In this document: piece by piece, positions 52,259-64,000 of the stretch
How the letters are laid out: every line of letters begins with the position of its first letter
Position numbering within the stretch: position 1 is the stretch's first letter
Assembly: GCA_012032345.1 (NCBI GenBank)
Contig: JAAUQI010000021.1
Span: forward strand, 1-64,000
Length of the DNA stretch: 64,000 nucleotides
Source of the DNA: Leptolyngbyaceae cyanobacterium RM1_1_2
Lineage (GTDB): Bacteria > Cyanobacteriota > Cyanobacteriia > Phormidesmidales > Phormidesmidaceae
Reading direction: 5' to 3'
Notes under the pieces: generated by a model
What the model was told of the DNA's origin: nothing
Databases searched by the model: none
Seen by the model: the letters and a program-made list of their open reading frames with translations, nothing else
Translations under genes and position numbers: made by a program

Positions 52259-53014
52259 TTAAGCCTGCCCAAGCGAGCTTTGCACTAGACGACAAACCTG
52301 TTTGCGCGAAGTCCACAAAATACTGCTCAAAACCGCCAGCACCACACCCGCTAGCCCGTAGGTGGCCGTCAGCCCAATGACGCTGCTAATGGGCTGGCTG
52401 ACAATGGGGGACAGAAACTGGCCCAGAAAAAAGAACGTAGTCAGGCCCCCCAGCGCCCGTCCTCGTAAACTATCAGGGACTTCTGTGGCTGTCCACACGT
52501 TGAGGTTGGGCATCAGCAGCCCTAGGCCACACCCGGCGGGAATGAGTACAGCTAAAATCAGCCAGTAGCTTCCTACTAGGCCAATGCCGATATAGCCCAG
52601 TCCCATTAGCCCCAGCGCCAGCGCCAGAATACTGATGTGGCTAAGCTGACGCTTAATGCGTCCATAGTTCATTGAGGCTAGGGCGCTAAACAGGGTCGAA
52701 AACGCGATCGCCAGTCCGCTGCGAGTCGCATCTGCCCCGGTTGTCTGCTGCAGGTAAAAAGGCATCTGCACCGGGATCAGATAAAAGACGACCTGCATTA
52801 GCAGAGCCGAGGCGTAGATTAAGGTCAACAACCTGACGACCATGATGCCAGCTACGGCCAGCCCCAGCAGCGCCCGACCGCCGAGAATGGCAAACAGGAA
52901 ATCTAGCACAAAGCCGGAGCCGCCAGCAAAGCCGTACAAAATGGCTGAGCCAATCAGCAGCGGCTTACTCCCAATGCGATCGACCATCTGTCCGGCAATG
53001 AGGGAGCCAATCAC
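52259..53014 (-). pseudogene. MFS transporter, truncated with internal deletion
   Basis: A remnant of a major facilitator transporter. It begins (GTG at 53014) at GSLIAGQMVDRIGSKPLLI, the TM2 and loop 2-3 signature, so the first helix is missing. After LLGLAVAGIMVV the text jumps to LTLIYASALLMQVV, skipping the segment normally holding TM4 to TM5 or so. The C-terminal half is intact with VWTATEVPDSLRGRALGGLTT. At 251 residues it is about 150 short of the family. Unlike the other broken genes here it cannot be repaired by one base. Confidence 0.7.
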
Positions 53015-53134
53015 AATGCTAAATATTTTTAGGCAATGCTCTTTCGGCTTAGGGTAAGGGCGATCGCCTGTGCTATACCATGCCTTTGTGAGCTTCCCCT
53101 CTTAACCAGGCATTGGCTTTCTCGGAGGAAAAAA

Positions 53135-54747
53135 ATGCAGGATCTTTCTCTACCAAAACTCAAACTGCCTGCCTTGACCCTGCCGGGTTTACTGCTTGGC
53201 GGACTGCTTTTTCGTGGACTTTGTGCCTATCTCTTATTTCCTGGCTTTGATGAAGCTTACTACTACGTTTACAGCCGTCATCTAAGCTGGAGCTATTTTG
53301 ACCATCCTGTGCTGGTGGCGCTGTCAGCTCGGCTGGGCTGGCAGCTAACGGGGGTTATTTCACCTTTTACCCTGCGTCTGGGGGCGCTGCTGCTCTATAC
53401 GGGCAGTCTGTGGCTGCTCTACCTTAGCGCTAAGCGGTTGTTTGACCCGCGAGTGGGCGCTTAGCTCTGGCGATCGCCACGGTGACGCCCCTGTTTACTG
53501 TAGGCTTTGGCATTCTAACCTCGCCCGAAAATCCGCTGATCTTCTTTTGGACGGCGACGCTTTACCTGGCTGCAGCCGAATTTTTTCCCACGGCGGGCGA
53601 TGGCGCTGCTCTCTACCGTCCTAGCTGGCGGATTGCCGGGATAGGTATTTTGCTGGGGCTGACCTGTTTGGGCAAATACCACGGCTTTGTATTGGGGCTG
53701 GGGCTGGTGGGATTTTGTGTGCAGGCTCCCTATCGCAGAGCGCTAAGCTCTCCCTGGCTGCTAGCGGCCCTGATTTTGTTTGGCCTGACCTTGTTTCCCC
53801 TATGGTTTTGGAACCTACAGCACAACTGGATTTCATTTCAGTTTCAGCTCTCTATGCGGTTTGAAGATGCTGAGCCTAGCCGCTACTCCCTGCTGAATTT
53901 GCTGGGGGTTTTTTTAATGGAAATTGGCTACTTGTTTCCGACTGTGGGCCTGCCGCTGTGGTGGATAGCCGGGCGATCGCTCTGGCAGCAGCGCCAGCAG
54001 TTGGGGCCATTGCCCGCAGCTAAAAGAGCGCTTTTAGATAAAAAGGCGTTTTTGCTCTGGGTTTCTTTGCCTGTGATGCTGGGTTTTACGCTGCTGGGCG
54101 GCAGTCAGCCAATCTTGCCGGGGTGGCCTGCGCCTGGTTTTTGGGGCCTGACTATCTTGCTGGCAGAGTGGGCCAGTCAAAGACAAGCCTTGATGCTGCG
54201 CCGCTGGCTCATAGGCACCGGGCTGTGTGTTAGCACTCTGATGCTTTTAGTCTCGCTGCACGTCGCACTAGGTATTTTTCAAAAACCGGGCCAGTATGCC
54301 CTCTTGGGCGGCTTTTTAGCGCCACAGCAAGACCCCACCACAGAGCTGCTCGATCCGCGATCGCTGCATCAGGCATTCAAAAGCTCTCCGGCTCTCATAG
54401 CTGCCCTAAAAAATACGGATTTCATCTTTACCGATAACCTTTTTCTAGCAGGCTATATCGACATGGCTGTGCGTCCGCTGACTCAGGTGCCTGTCACTGT
54501 ATTCTCTCAAGATCCCCGTGGCTTTGCGTTTTGGTATAGCCCAGACCAGTGGGTCGGAAAAACAGCGCTGTATATTACCAGCAGCTCATTTTCTCAGCAG
54601 CCAGAAAGTCTAAAAACTTTTCGAGCTTACTTTGCTTCTGTAGAAAAGATTGATGCCGTATCGATCCGGCGCGGCGGTACGGTGACTGAAACCTTCAATC
54701 TCTTCGTGGCTAAGCAACTGGTTCAACCCTATTTTTACCCCTACTAA
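53135..54747 (+). pseudogene. ArnT-like glycosyltransferase (GT39/GT83), one-base frameshift
   Basis: A GT-C membrane glycosyltransferase that would transfer a sugar from a polyprenyl-phosphate carrier. The N-terminal motif GFDEAYYYVYSRHLSWSYFDHPVLVAL carries the acidic catalytic residues and the DHP motif. The frame stops after RLFDPRVGA at 53464 and resumes with LALAIATVTPLFTVGFGILTSPENPLIFFWT to 54747. One T added at 53461-53462 joins them. GGAGG lies just before the ATG at 53135, which is therefore preferred over 53036. Repaired length about 537 residues, with 10-12 hydrophobic helices. Confidence 0.82.
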
Positions 54748-54755
54748 CGCCCTAC

Positions 54756-55814
54756 CTAACGACAGAACTGCCTGACTTTCCAGGTCGTGTAGGTCAGCAA
54801 AACCGTTGCCCCAGCCGCATAAGCGCCGCCGCTGGGCATACCAGAAAAAGCCAGGGCCAAACTTCCTACCCACAGGGTCAGCGCATAGATAAATAGAACT
54901 GTCAGCCGATGGGAAAGTCCGGCATTGAGCAAACGGTGATGCAGATGCCGCTTATCGGCTACAAACGGAGAACTACCGTTACGCACACGGTTAAAGATTA
55001 CTGCCGACATATCCAAAATTGGTACGGCCAAAATCAGGTAGGGCAGGAAAACCGCCGCCGTTGTTACACTCTTAACCAGGCCAATTACCCCCACGCCTGC
55101 CAGGGTAAAGCCCATAAAATAGGCTCCCCCATCCCCCATGAAAATCTGAGCCGGGTTGAAGTTATAGCGCAAGAATCCCAGAGCGCCCCCCGCCACCGCT
55201 GCTGCAATCAGGGCCGCTGCGGGCTGATTCATAAACAAGCTGGTAATCAGCATAATCACGGCGGCAATTCCAGAAACGCCTGCGGCTAAACCATCGAGGC
55301 CGTCAATCCAGTTGATGGCATTGGCCATACCGACCAGCCAAACAATAGTGACGGGCAGGCTCACCCAGACAGGCAACGAGACTAACCCCAAAGAAGGTAT
55401 CGTCAAAAAGTCAATACTGACGCCTACCTGCCAGGCCAAGGCAGCAATGACTGCCTGCATCAGCAGACGGCTAATCGCTGAAAGACCAAACAGGTCATCC
55501 ATTAGCCCGATTAGAAAAAAAGCAAGGCCACCAATGGTGACGCCCCAAATTTCGTATTCGTGAGTTGGGCCGAGGGGCTGTCCCAGAGCGTCAATGAAGC
55601 CACCGGTAACCCACACGGTCAAGAGAGCGACCAGGGTGCCAACAAAAATAGAAACGCCGCCGAGTCGAACCATCGGCTGGCTATGCACTTTGCGTGCGCC
55701 GGGCAAATCGACTCGACCGCTCTTGAGACCAATGCGCTTGACGATAGGCGTCACAATCAAAACGACAACAGCAGAGATAGCGAAAGCTAGGAGATGATAC
55801 AGCTGGGAGTGCAT
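54756..55814 (-). CDS. MraY/WecA family polyprenyl-phosphate sugar-1-phosphate transferase
   Basis: A 352-residue membrane enzyme with about ten helices that loads GlcNAc-1-phosphate or a similar sugar onto undecaprenyl phosphate. Signature blocks are HSQPMVRLGGVSIF, the FFLIGLMDDLFGLSA aspartate pair, NAINWIDGLDGLAAGVS, and the IFMGDGGAYFMGF and KRHLHHRLL motifs of WecA-type members (the final His motif separates it from MraY). It probably starts O-antigen or exopolysaccharide units. It converges on the ArnT-like gene, which could act on the same lipid-linked pathway. Confidence 0.9.
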   Translation of the reverse strand: MHSQLYHLLAFAISAVVVLIVTPIVKRIGLKSGRVDLPGARKVHSQPMVRLGGVSIFVGTLVALLTVWVTGGFIDALGQPLGPTHEYEIWGVTIGGLAFFLIGLMDDLFGLSAISRLLMQAVIAALAWQVGVSIDFLTIPSLGLVSLPVWVSLPVTIVWLVGMANAINWIDGLDGLAAGVSGIAAVIMLITSLFMNQPAAALIAAAVAGGALGFLRYNFNPAQIFMGDGGAYFMGFTLAGVGVIGLVKSVTTAAVFLPYLILAVPILDMSAVIFNRVRNGSSPFVADKRHLHHRLLNAGLSHRLTVLFIYALTLWVGSLALAFSGMPSGGAYAAGATVLLTYTTWKVRQFCR

Positions 55815-56023
55815 CTGACGGCTTTTTAAGAGAAGGGCTTACGAATCTATTTACAGCGAGTCAGCCAGAGTGTACAGGAATGCGATCGCCTAACTCAACA
55901 GTTATATACAAAAAATCCAGGCAAACTATGACAGATTGTAAACCCTGAAAACGGGTCTGGCACAGATGGGCTACCTGGATTGTCCAAAGATTCGCAAGAC
56001 TAGCTCTTTTAAGCCGTTAATAT

Positions 56024-57307
56024 TCAGGTCAAAGCGGGGACGGCTCCGGTTAAATGAGGATACAGCGGAAAGCGATCGCAGAGCTTTGCTACCCGGTGAC
56101 GACAGGCTTGAGTCACTGCCTCATCCTCAGGGTCTAGCAGCCGATCGGCAATGATGTCAGCAATTTCGATGAAGTCTGCTGCCTCCAGTCCCCGCGTTGT
56201 CATAGCAGGCGACCCCAAGCGCAGACCGCTAGTAACAAACGGAGACTCTGGATCAAAGGGCACGGTGTTTTTGTTGGCCGTAATGTTGACTGCGCTCACT
56301 AGCTGGTCGGCGCGTTTGCCAGTCATGCCCACCGAGCGCAGATCAACTAGAACCAGATGATTATCGGTGCCACCGGAGACGGTTTTGCAGCCGCGCTGCT
56401 GGAGCTGCGCCGCCAGCGCCTGGGCGTTTTCGATCACCTGAGCCGAATAAGCCTTGAAGTCTGGCCGCAGGGCTTCGCCAAAAGCGACTGCCTTAGCCGC
56501 AATTACATGCTCTAGCGGCCCCCCCTGACTGCCTGGGAAAACGGCTTTATCAAACTTTTTGCCTAGATTCGCATCACGGGTCAGGATCAAGCCGCCGCGA
56601 GGCCCCCGCAGGGTTTTGTGAGTGGTGGTGGTGACGACATCACAATAGGGCACCGGATTGGGATGATGCCCTGTGACCACAAGGCCAGCAATGTGGGCAA
56701 CGTCGGCTAGCAGGTAGGCTCCAACTTCATCTGCGATCGCCCGAAATCTATCAAAGTGAATCGTGCGTGGATAGGCTGAATAACCACAAATAATCAGCTT
56801 GGGGCGGTGCTGGCGGGCAAGTTCTCGAATCTGGTCGTAATCGAGCTGCTCAGTATCTGGGCTAACGCCATAGTGCTGCACCTCAAACCATTTGCCCGAT
56901 ACATTTACGGGCGAACCGTGGGTGAGATGCCCGCCGTGAGACAAATCCATACCCATAATCGTGTCGCCTGGCTCTAGCAGCGCCAAAAAGACGGCAAAAT
57001 TTGCCTGTGCTCCAGAGTGCGGCTGCACATTGGCGTGGGCAGCACCAAACAGCTCCTTAGCCCTCTCAATTGCTAGGATTTCGGCTTCATCAATAAACTG
57101 ACAGCCGCCATAGTAGCGCTTGCCGGGTAGCCCCTCGGCATACTTATTGGTCAGCACTGACCCCTGAGCCGCCATCACCGCCGCAGAGGTGAAATTCTCA
57201 CTGGCGATCAGTTCTAGATGCACCTGCTGCCGCTGTAGTTCGCGCTGCAAAATTTGAGCGATCGCCGGATCTGAGTGAACTAAAAAATCAAAGTTAGTCT
57301 TTTGCAC
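56024..57307 (-). CDS. glyA: Serine hydroxymethyltransferase
   Basis: Interconverts serine and glycine with tetrahydrofolate and PLP; in cyanobacteria also tied to photorespiratory glycine. The PLP-binding lysine is Lys231 in [16 protein letters not shown]. Other blocks are [45 protein letters not shown] and the C-terminal [15 protein letters not shown]. 427 residues, complete. The gene stands alone, divergent from crtP across 290 bases that must hold both promoters. Confidence 0.97.
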   Translation of the reverse strand: MQKTNFDFLVHSDPAIAQILQRELQRQQVHLELIASENFTSAAVMAAQGSVLTNKYAEGLPGKRYYGGCQFIDEAEILAIERAKELFGAAHANVQPHSGAQANFAVFLALLEPGDTIMGMDLSHGGHLTHGSPVNVSGKWFEVQHYGVSPDTEQLDYDQIRELARQHRPKLIICGYSAYPRTIHFDRFRAIADEVGAYLLADVAHIAGLVVTGHHPNPVPYCDVVTTTTHKTLRGPRGGLILTRDANLGKKFDKAVFPGSQGGPLEHVIAAKAVAFGEALRPDFKAYSAQVIENAQALAAQLQQRGCKTVSGGTDNHLVLVDLRSVGMTGKRADQLVSAVNITANKNTVPFDPESPFVTSGLRLGSPAMTTRGLEAADFIEIADIIADRLLDPEDEAVTQACRHRVAKLCDRFPLYPHLTGAVPALT

Positions 57308-57594
57308 AAGCTAACCTCCGTATTCCAACCTTTACTGAGCCTGTTACTGGGCTTGCCAATGTACTGCTCCTATGTTTTGAGCGCCCTTGCTTTTGACTCA
57401 GCCCGAGCCAGCTGAGACCCTCTAGCATTTTTGCATAGTCTTTTACAATATCTCTATCCTACTGGCTTGGCGAGTGGCTGCTAACTTCCGCCTGAGCTTC
57501 AGTTGAGCCAAGCCGCTAGCAGAATGTAACGCTTTGCAACATAATAGAGGTACATACATGTCGTTAAAGTAAAGCCGCAGAAGGGGTCAAGTAG

Positions 57595-59022
<1,428 letters not shown>

Positions 59023-59157
59023 CGACGGCAGCGCTAGCGCTTATGCTGATACACCTGTACCTGTGTTGACAGTTGTGCCAGATTCCTTGATTTTATTAGC
59101 TATTGTCAGTACTGGTGGCTGAATGCGACACTGTCCACTCTCCTGCTCGGGATATTG

Positions 59158-60087
59158 ATGCTGCAACTTTCTGAATCTCCCTCTCAGCGATCGCTCGCTT
59201 CCCTGGAGGAAGCCTATGAGCTTTGTCGCCAAATTACTGCTAAATATTCAAAGACCTTCTACTTGGGTACGCTGCTGATGCAGGAATCTAAGCGGCGGGC
59301 AATCTGGGCGATTTATGTTTGGTGCCGCCGGACTGACGAGCTAGTCGATGGACCACAGGCTCGATTTACGACTGAAGAGACGCTCAATCGCTGGGAAGCT
59401 CAGCTAGAATCAATATTTGCCGGGAATCCAGTTGAAGATGCAGATATTGCACTGGTTGATACCCTAGAAAAGTTTCCTCAAGATATTCAGCCCTACCGGG
59501 ACATGATTGCCGGACAGCGGATGGATCTCTACCGCGCTCGTTACGAAACTTTCAAAGAGCTGCATCTCTACTGCTATCGGGTAGCTGGAACCGTTGGCCT
59601 GATGTCTACGGCAGTGATGGGAATTGATTCAAGCTATCATTCTGCGCCCTGGACGACCCAGCAGTCGGCCTCTGGTCCAGCTGAGGAAGCGATCGCCCTC
59701 GGCATTGCCAATCAGCTCACCAATATCCTCCGAGACGTGGGAGAAGATGCCAGACGCGGTCGCATCTACTTGCCCCTAGAAGACCTACAGCTATTCGGCT
59801 ACACCGAAGCAGACCTGCTCAACGGCGTGATTGACGATCGCTGGCGATCGCTGATGCAGTTTCAAATTCGCCGTGCTCGCAAATACTATGCCGAAGCCGA
59901 AAAGGGCATCAGTGTCTTAAGCCCCGATGGTCGCTGGCCCGTTTGGGCCGCTTTAATGCTGTATCGAAAAATTTTAGACGTTATCGAAGAGAATCAGTAC
60001 GACGTTTTTGCCCAGCGAGCCTATGTGCCGACGCTGCGAAAGCTGCGCTGCCTTCCGACCGCCCTGCTCAAGGCTAGAGTCCTTTAG
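59158..60087 (+). CDS. crtB: Phytoene synthase
   Basis: Joins two geranylgeranyl diphosphates to 15-cis-phytoene, the first carotenoid-specific step. The two aspartate-rich motifs are DELVD (in YVWCRRTDELVDGP, near residue 61) and the DVGED motif in NILRDVGEDARRGRIYLP. The substrate-channel block YCYRVAGTVGLM is also present. The ATG at 59158 (MLQLSESPS) is chosen; the TTG three bases earlier is less likely. 309 residues. Confidence 0.96.
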   Translation: MLQLSESPSQRSLASLEEAYELCRQITAKYSKTFYLGTLLMQESKRRAIWAIYVWCRRTDELVDGPQARFTTEETLNRWEAQLESIFAGNPVEDADIALVDTLEKFPQDIQPYRDMIAGQRMDLYRARYETFKELHLYCYRVAGTVGLMSTAVMGIDSSYHSAPWTTQQSASGPAEEAIALGIANQLTNILRDVGEDARRGRIYLPLEDLQLFGYTEADLLNGVIDDRWRSLMQFQIRRARKYYAEAEKGISVLSPDGRWPVWAALMLYRKILDVIEENQYDVFAQRAYVPTLRKLRCLPTALLKARVL

Positions 60088-60180
60088 CCCTAAGGTAGAA
60101 TTTACCAAAGGCCGAATTTACCGAAGGCCAGTGATTAGGCCAGTGCTTCAAATAAGCCTGTTTATTACGGTTCTGCTGCT

Positions 60181-60534
60181 ATGCCGCTGATTAAAGTTCA
60201 AACCTCTGTCGATGCCCCGCTAAAACCTGCGCTTGAAGCCATGCTGAAAGACCTATCAGCCAGTCTGGCCCAGCACCTTGGGAAGCCAGAGTCTTATATC
60301 ATGACCGCCTTTGAGGGTAGCATGCCCATGACCTTCGCCGGCACGACCGACCCGGTCTGCTACATCGAAATTAAAAGCGTGGGCACAATGGGCGCGGCTA
60401 AAACTGCGGCTATGAGCCAGACCTTCTGTGACAAGGTGGAGCAGGCCCTAGGCGTTGCTAAGAATCGCACCTACATAGAATTTGCCGATGCTCAGGGAGC
60501 CATGTGGGGCTGGAACGGCACCACATTCGGCTAA
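60181..60534 (+). CDS. Phenylpyruvate tautomerase / MIF-related protein
   Basis: A 117-residue homologue of macrophage migration inhibitory factor. After removal of the initiator Met the N-terminal Pro, the catalytic base, is exposed (MPLIKVQTSV). Conserved segments are LGKPESYIMTAFEGSMPMTFAGTTDPVCYIEIKSVG and NRTYIEFADAQGAMWGWNGTTF. It forms trimers in the family. The physiological substrate in cyanobacteria is unknown. Its stop overlaps the convergent dnaX end by four bases. Confidence 0.88.
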   Translation: MPLIKVQTSVDAPLKPALEAMLKDLSASLAQHLGKPESYIMTAFEGSMPMTFAGTTDPVCYIEIKSVGTMGAAKTAAMSQTFCDKVEQALGVAKNRTYIEFADAQGAMWGWNGTTFG

Positions 60535-62535
60535 AATGGCACCTCGCGGTCAGCAGATGGAGCCGCTTCCTCCCCTTCCCCTGAGCTGGTATCAGCAGGT
60601 TCAGCGCTGTCCAGATCCACTACCTGACCGTTAAAAAATTGGGCGAAGCTCTTAACAGCGCGATCGAGGTCGCTCTCTGGTTGCCAGCTTACAGGAGTCG
60701 TCACAGCGGGAATGATGCTCTCAGGTAGGCTCTCAACAGGTAAGGTAGGGAGCTGAGTCTTTGCAGATGTTTCAGCAAACTCCAGACTGGTAGGGACTAT
60801 GACGCTGACATGGCTCTCGGCACCCCCAGACTGAGGTGACGACGCAGGAGGGGCTGCTGTTTTAGCAATTACAGGGCCTTCCTGTAGAGTCTGAGAAACT
60901 GCCTCTGCGGGTGTGCGCTGCTCTTGAAAGGCGCGAATCGTGTCGGCTGATACGGCAGTAAACGTGACGGTAATAGCTCTAGCCTTAGCTTTTTGAAAAG
61001 CTTTCTCAATCATGGGCTGTCGATCTTCTTTGGTGCTTTTCAACCAGCGCTCTGTAATGCCAATCTGAGCTTTTTCACCATCAAATTTGAGCAAGCAGCC
61101 CCACTGTCGCAGTAGCATCTTCGTCGCGTTTGATTCAACTGCTGCAATCACAGTCTGCCAGAGAGCTGATAAGTCTGTATCAGGAGGGGCGATCGCGGGC
61201 GAAACCGGTTGAGAAGCTGGCTTGGCGGTCACCGCAGCAGGTCTGGCGGCGGGTACTGGAGGGATAGGGGTTGGGGAGGCTGAGCTATTAGAGACAGGCT
61301 TGACGGACTGAGCAGGCGGCATCTGAGCTACTGGCTGAGTTACTGTCGATGGAGACACAGAGGGCGCAGTGACTGGCGCGGCGGCTGGCTGAATCATTTG
61401 AGACAGTCCTTGAGGCATTACTTGAGACGACACTGGGGCCATCTGCTGCGCCGAGGGCAAAAGCCCGATCAGCGTCACCTCTAGCCACAAGCGCGGCTGG
61501 GTTGTGTTGCGTACCTGCAATTCGGCCTGCCTCAAGTGCTGCTGCCCTGCTAAAAGAAAAGACAGCTGCAGCGGCTCGACAAAGGTTTTCATGGCGCTCC
61601 AGGTTGAAGCCGTGACGGCTACTAGGTCTAGGCGATCGCCGCAGTTTTAGCAATCATCAAATCTCGATAAAAGCCCGCCAGGCTCTGCAAGACAATAATC
61701 GGCTCCCGGCCCAGATCCATCAGGTGTCGAGCCTGCTCTAGAACCACAGCCGCCTGATCTGCCGCGATCGCCTGCACCAGCGCCAGCAAATTCTGCTCAG
61801 ACACTGCCCCCACCAGATCCCAGACTCGCTCAATCGTCACCTGCCCTGCCAGCAAGCTGAGCTGGTCTAACAGGCTTTCAGCATCCCGCAAGCCTCCCTG
61901 TGAAATCTGAGCCACCAGTCGGAGAGCTTCATCGGCAATTTCAATCTGCTCCTGACGGGCAATAAAGCCTAAATGCTCAATCATCGCCGCCAGCGGAATC
62001 CGCCGAAAATCAAACCGCTGGCAGCGCGAAATAATAGTGGGCAATACCCGCTGCGGATCGGTCGTGGCTAAAACGAAAACAACCTGAGCCGGAGGTTCCT
62101 CTAAAGTCTTCAGCAGCGCGTTAAACGCCGCCGTACTGAGCATGTGGCACTCGTCGATCACATAAACTTTGTGGCGACACTGGACGGGGGCAAACTGGGC
62201 GCGTTCAATGATTTCTCGGATGTTGTCAACCCCGGTATTGCTGGCAGCGTCAATCTCAACTACGTCTAGGGCTGAGCCATTGGCGATCGCCCGACAGACC
62301 TCACAGGTGCCGCAGGGTTTTGGGGTGGGGTGGGGGCGCTCAAGCAGTTGAGCGACTTAGCCAAAATTCGGGCACTGGAAGTCTTGCCCGTACCCCTAGG
62401 GCCACTAAACAAATAAGCAGGCGCAATCCGGTTTTGCTCTAGGGCGCTGCTTAGCGTTGTGGCGATCGCCGCCTGACCCACCAGTTGAGCAAACATCTGA
62501 GGCCGATATTTGTGATGCAGCGGTTGATAAGACAT
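60531..62535 (-). pseudogene. dnaX: DNA polymerase III subunit gamma/tau, two one-base frameshifts
   Basis: The clamp-loader ATPase of the replicase. The N-terminal piece (from 62535) has [14 protein letters not shown] and Walker [23 protein letters not shown]. The frame is lost in a C/A-rich stretch (62318-62338) before [11 protein letters not shown], the zinc-binding cysteines. The second piece continues VYVIDECHMLSTAAFNALLKTLEEPP (Walker B, DExH) and sensor 1 to IAKTAAIA; a missing C near 61631 then separates it from LDLVAVTASTWSAMKTFVEPL and the tau-type C-terminal domain with NTTQPRLWLEVTLIGLLP. Repaired length is about 668 residues. No intein is present. An essential gene with two base losses points to sequence error. 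Confidence 0.92.
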
Positions 62536-62558
62536 AGCTCTACGATAGCTTGTCAGAT

Positions 62559-63383
62559 CTATCTCTCAGCACTGGCCTCAGCAGTGGCAGTCTGGGGCAG
62601 CGCCATTGCAGGCCGGATCTGCACCTCGTTGCTCAGAGAACCGATGCCCTCAATCTCAACCCGCACCTGATCACCCTCCTGCAGCGGCCCGGTACCCGCA
62701 GGCGTGCCAGTCAAAATCACATCACCTGGCAGCAGCGTCATGATTTGACTAATGTAGGCCACTAAAAATTCTGGAGAAAACACCATCTCGCTGAGCGCCG
62801 CTGACTGCACCGGATTTTTAGCATTGTTTAAAAAAGTTTGTAATCTAGCACCGGGGCTTAACTCACGCACAATCCAAGGCCCCAGCGGGCAGAAAGTATC
62901 AAAGCTTTTGGCCCTTGTCCACTGCCCGTCCTGTCGCTGCAAATCCCGAGCGGTGACATCATTGGCAATTGTATATCCCCAAATCTTAGACTGAGCCGCC
63001 TCAAGCGAACAGTCCACACAGCGATCGCCCATCACCAGCGCTAGCTCACCTTCGTAGTCTACTCGATGAGAACTAGCCGGAATCAAAACGGCAGAGCCAG
63101 CCGCAACAATGGTGGTCGAAGGTTTGATAAATAAAAGCGGCTCTTGGGGCACATCTCCTCCCATTTCAGCCGCATGTTCACCATAGTTGCGACCTACTGC
63201 CACGATTTTAGAAGGCGCACAGGGAGCCAGAATGCTATAGCTATCAGCAGCCAACTGCAAGTCGGTAAGCTGTCCGGTCAGCCAAGGCGGTGCGTCCAAC
63301 ACTTGAACACTTTGATCAGGCTGTAGCAGGCCATAGTGTAGCTGCCCCCCTTGGGATTGAACTCGAACGTAACGTTGCGCCAT
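62559..63383 (-). CDS. Fumarylacetoacetate hydrolase family protein
   Basis: A 274-residue FAH-fold enzyme. The core blocks are [39 protein letters not shown], the metal-binding [37 protein letters not shown] and [29 protein letters not shown]. Such proteins act as acylpyruvases, oxaloacetate decarboxylases or isomerases of keto acids; the substrate here is not known. It ends 23 bases before the dnaX start on the same strand, so the two may be co-transcribed. Confidence 0.92.
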   Translation of the reverse strand: MAQRYVRVQSQGGQLHYGLLQPDQSVQVLDAPPWLTGQLTDLQLAADSYSILAPCAPSKIVAVGRNYGEHAAEMGGDVPQEPLLFIKPSTTIVAAGSAVLIPASSHRVDYEGELALVMGDRCVDCSLEAAQSKIWGYTIANDVTARDLQRQDGQWTRAKSFDTFCPLGPWIVRELSPGARLQTFLNNAKNPVQSAALSEMVFSPEFLVAYISQIMTLLPGDVILTGTPAGTGPLQEGDQVRVEIEGIGSLSNEVQIRPAMALPQTATAEASAER

Positions 63384-63526
63384 ATTATCCGATTGGTTCT
63401 TGCTATGATTGTAAAACCTTGCTTTTCATAACGGGAATTAAAGGCTTGCAGCGATCGCTGCTGACGGCCTCACTTGTCATTCCTCGTCACATGAAAGGCC
63501 ATTTTTGTCCACAAGGAGTTTAAGCA

Positions 63527-63859
63527 ATGAGCTACATGTATGAAACCATGTACATCCTGCGCCCCGATCTAAATGACGAGGCGATTGATCAAGAAATTAA
63601 TAAATATCAGTCAATTGCCCAAGAGCAAGGGGCCGAAATTCTAGAAACCCAGCATCGCGGTAAGCGGCGGCTGGCCTACGAAATTCAAGATCGGCGTGAA
63701 GGCATCTACATCCAGATGAACTATCAGGGGCCTGGCAACGTAATTGCGCCGCTAGAGCGGGCTATGCGCCTCAGTGAAGAAGTTATCCGCTATCTCACCG
63801 TGAAACAAGTTATCCCTGTCGAAGAAGAGCTGGCTGTACAAGAAGAACAAGCATCTTAA
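63527..63859 (+). CDS. rpsF: 30S ribosomal protein S6
   Basis: A 110-residue ribosomal protein S6 that binds S18 and the central domain of 16S rRNA. The pattern [42 protein letters not shown] and [16 protein letters not shown] is clear. AAGGAG lies about 10 bases before the ATG. The acidic tail ([10 protein letters not shown]) is usual in cyanobacteria. Confidence 0.96.
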   Translation: MSYMYETMYILRPDLNDEAIDQEINKYQSIAQEQGAEILETQHRGKRRLAYEIQDRREGIYIQMNYQGPGNVIAPLERAMRLSEEVIRYLTVKQVIPVEEELAVQEEQAS

Positions 63860-63953
63860 TCCTCTTTCTGTCCCCTTTCTTTCTCAGTGGTCAATCAGCT
63901 TAGCAACGCTGACGCTCAAAGCCTCTAGCTGGTTGGCTGCTGAATGATAAAAG

Positions 63954-64000
63954 TTAAGTTTCTTTAACAATTTCTTCTAAATACTCGGCCCAACCGTTAG
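63954..64000 (-). CDS. Possible C-terminus of a gene running off the right edge
   Basis: On the minus strand the frame ...NGWAEYLEEIVKET followed by TAA (complement of 63954-63956) is open to the window edge. Its composition fits a coding C-terminus and it converges on rpsF with about 95 bases between. Too short to identify. Confidence 0.35.
   Translation of the reverse strand, partial: NGWAEYLEEIVKET

Overview
The window comes from a cyanobacterial chromosome. The octamer GCGATCGC (HIP1) is scattered through genes and spacers. The gene set includes psbK, phytoene desaturase and synthase (crtP/crtB), the cytochrome b6 haem-assembly protein CcbB/CCB2-4, OpcA, DUF29 and DUF6464 proteins, a LabA-like NYN protein and a KaiB-like protein. 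Most of it is housekeeping; no prophage, insertion sequence or CRISPR array is visible.

Layout. 0-4.3 kb: pilT (its start lies off the left edge), a KaiB-domain protein, cofG, an SDR oxidoreductase and a DUF29 protein. 4.3-8.2 kb: a TPP riboswitch leading a sodium:solute symporter and thiC, then convergent pyrE. 8.3-18.5 kb: a small secreted protein, a tRNA with anticodon CAU and its terminator, a CNNM/CBS protein, a Gfo/Idh/MocA dehydrogenase, an SGNH hydrolase, an ABC exporter, DUF6464, an AEC transporter, a decayed DNA methyltransferase and ccbB. 18.5-25.5 kb: dacB, then the oxidative pentose-phosphate cluster fbp-tal-zwf-opcA, closed by a terminator. 25.6-32.9 kb: DUF2283, then a beta-barrel protein, a FecR/proline-rich secreted protein and a CHASE2 Ser/Thr kinase that look like one envelope module, then a LabA-like NYN protein. 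33-43.6 kb: leuA, a minus-strand run of cax, a membrane glycosyltransferase-like gene and an oligopeptide-binding lipoprotein, then an EEP phosphohydrolase, an AddB-like ATPase and rph. 43.8-52.2 kb: a CobO-like protein, dcd, ligA, a pRiA4b ORF-3 protein, a glycine-zipper repeat protein, tgt-psbK and cobS. 52.2-64 kb: a shortened MFS gene, an ArnT-like glycosyltransferase, a WecA-type transferase, glyA, crtP-crtB, a MIF/tautomerase homologue, dnaX, an FAH-family hydrolase and rpsF.

The strongest overall observation concerns the sequence itself. Eight genes (symporter, DUF6464, membrane glycosyltransferase-like, dcd, psbK, cobS, ArnT-like, dnaX) are broken at nine places. Every break is repaired by adding one base, usually in a short T/A or C/G run. 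Because dnaX, dcd and psbK are among them, systematic base-loss errors in the assembly are the most economical explanation. psbK is hidden completely by its missing base. The methyltransferase remnant (nonsense codon plus a 7-base loss plus a missing N-terminus) and the MFS gene (internal deletion) look like genuine decay.

Other items of interest are a dispersed 34-bp palindromic repeat in three spacers, a CobO-like protein without its P-loop, a KaiB domain attached to an unrecognised N-terminal domain beside pilT, and the FecR/CHASE2-kinase/barrel cluster, the best candidate here for a poorly described system.
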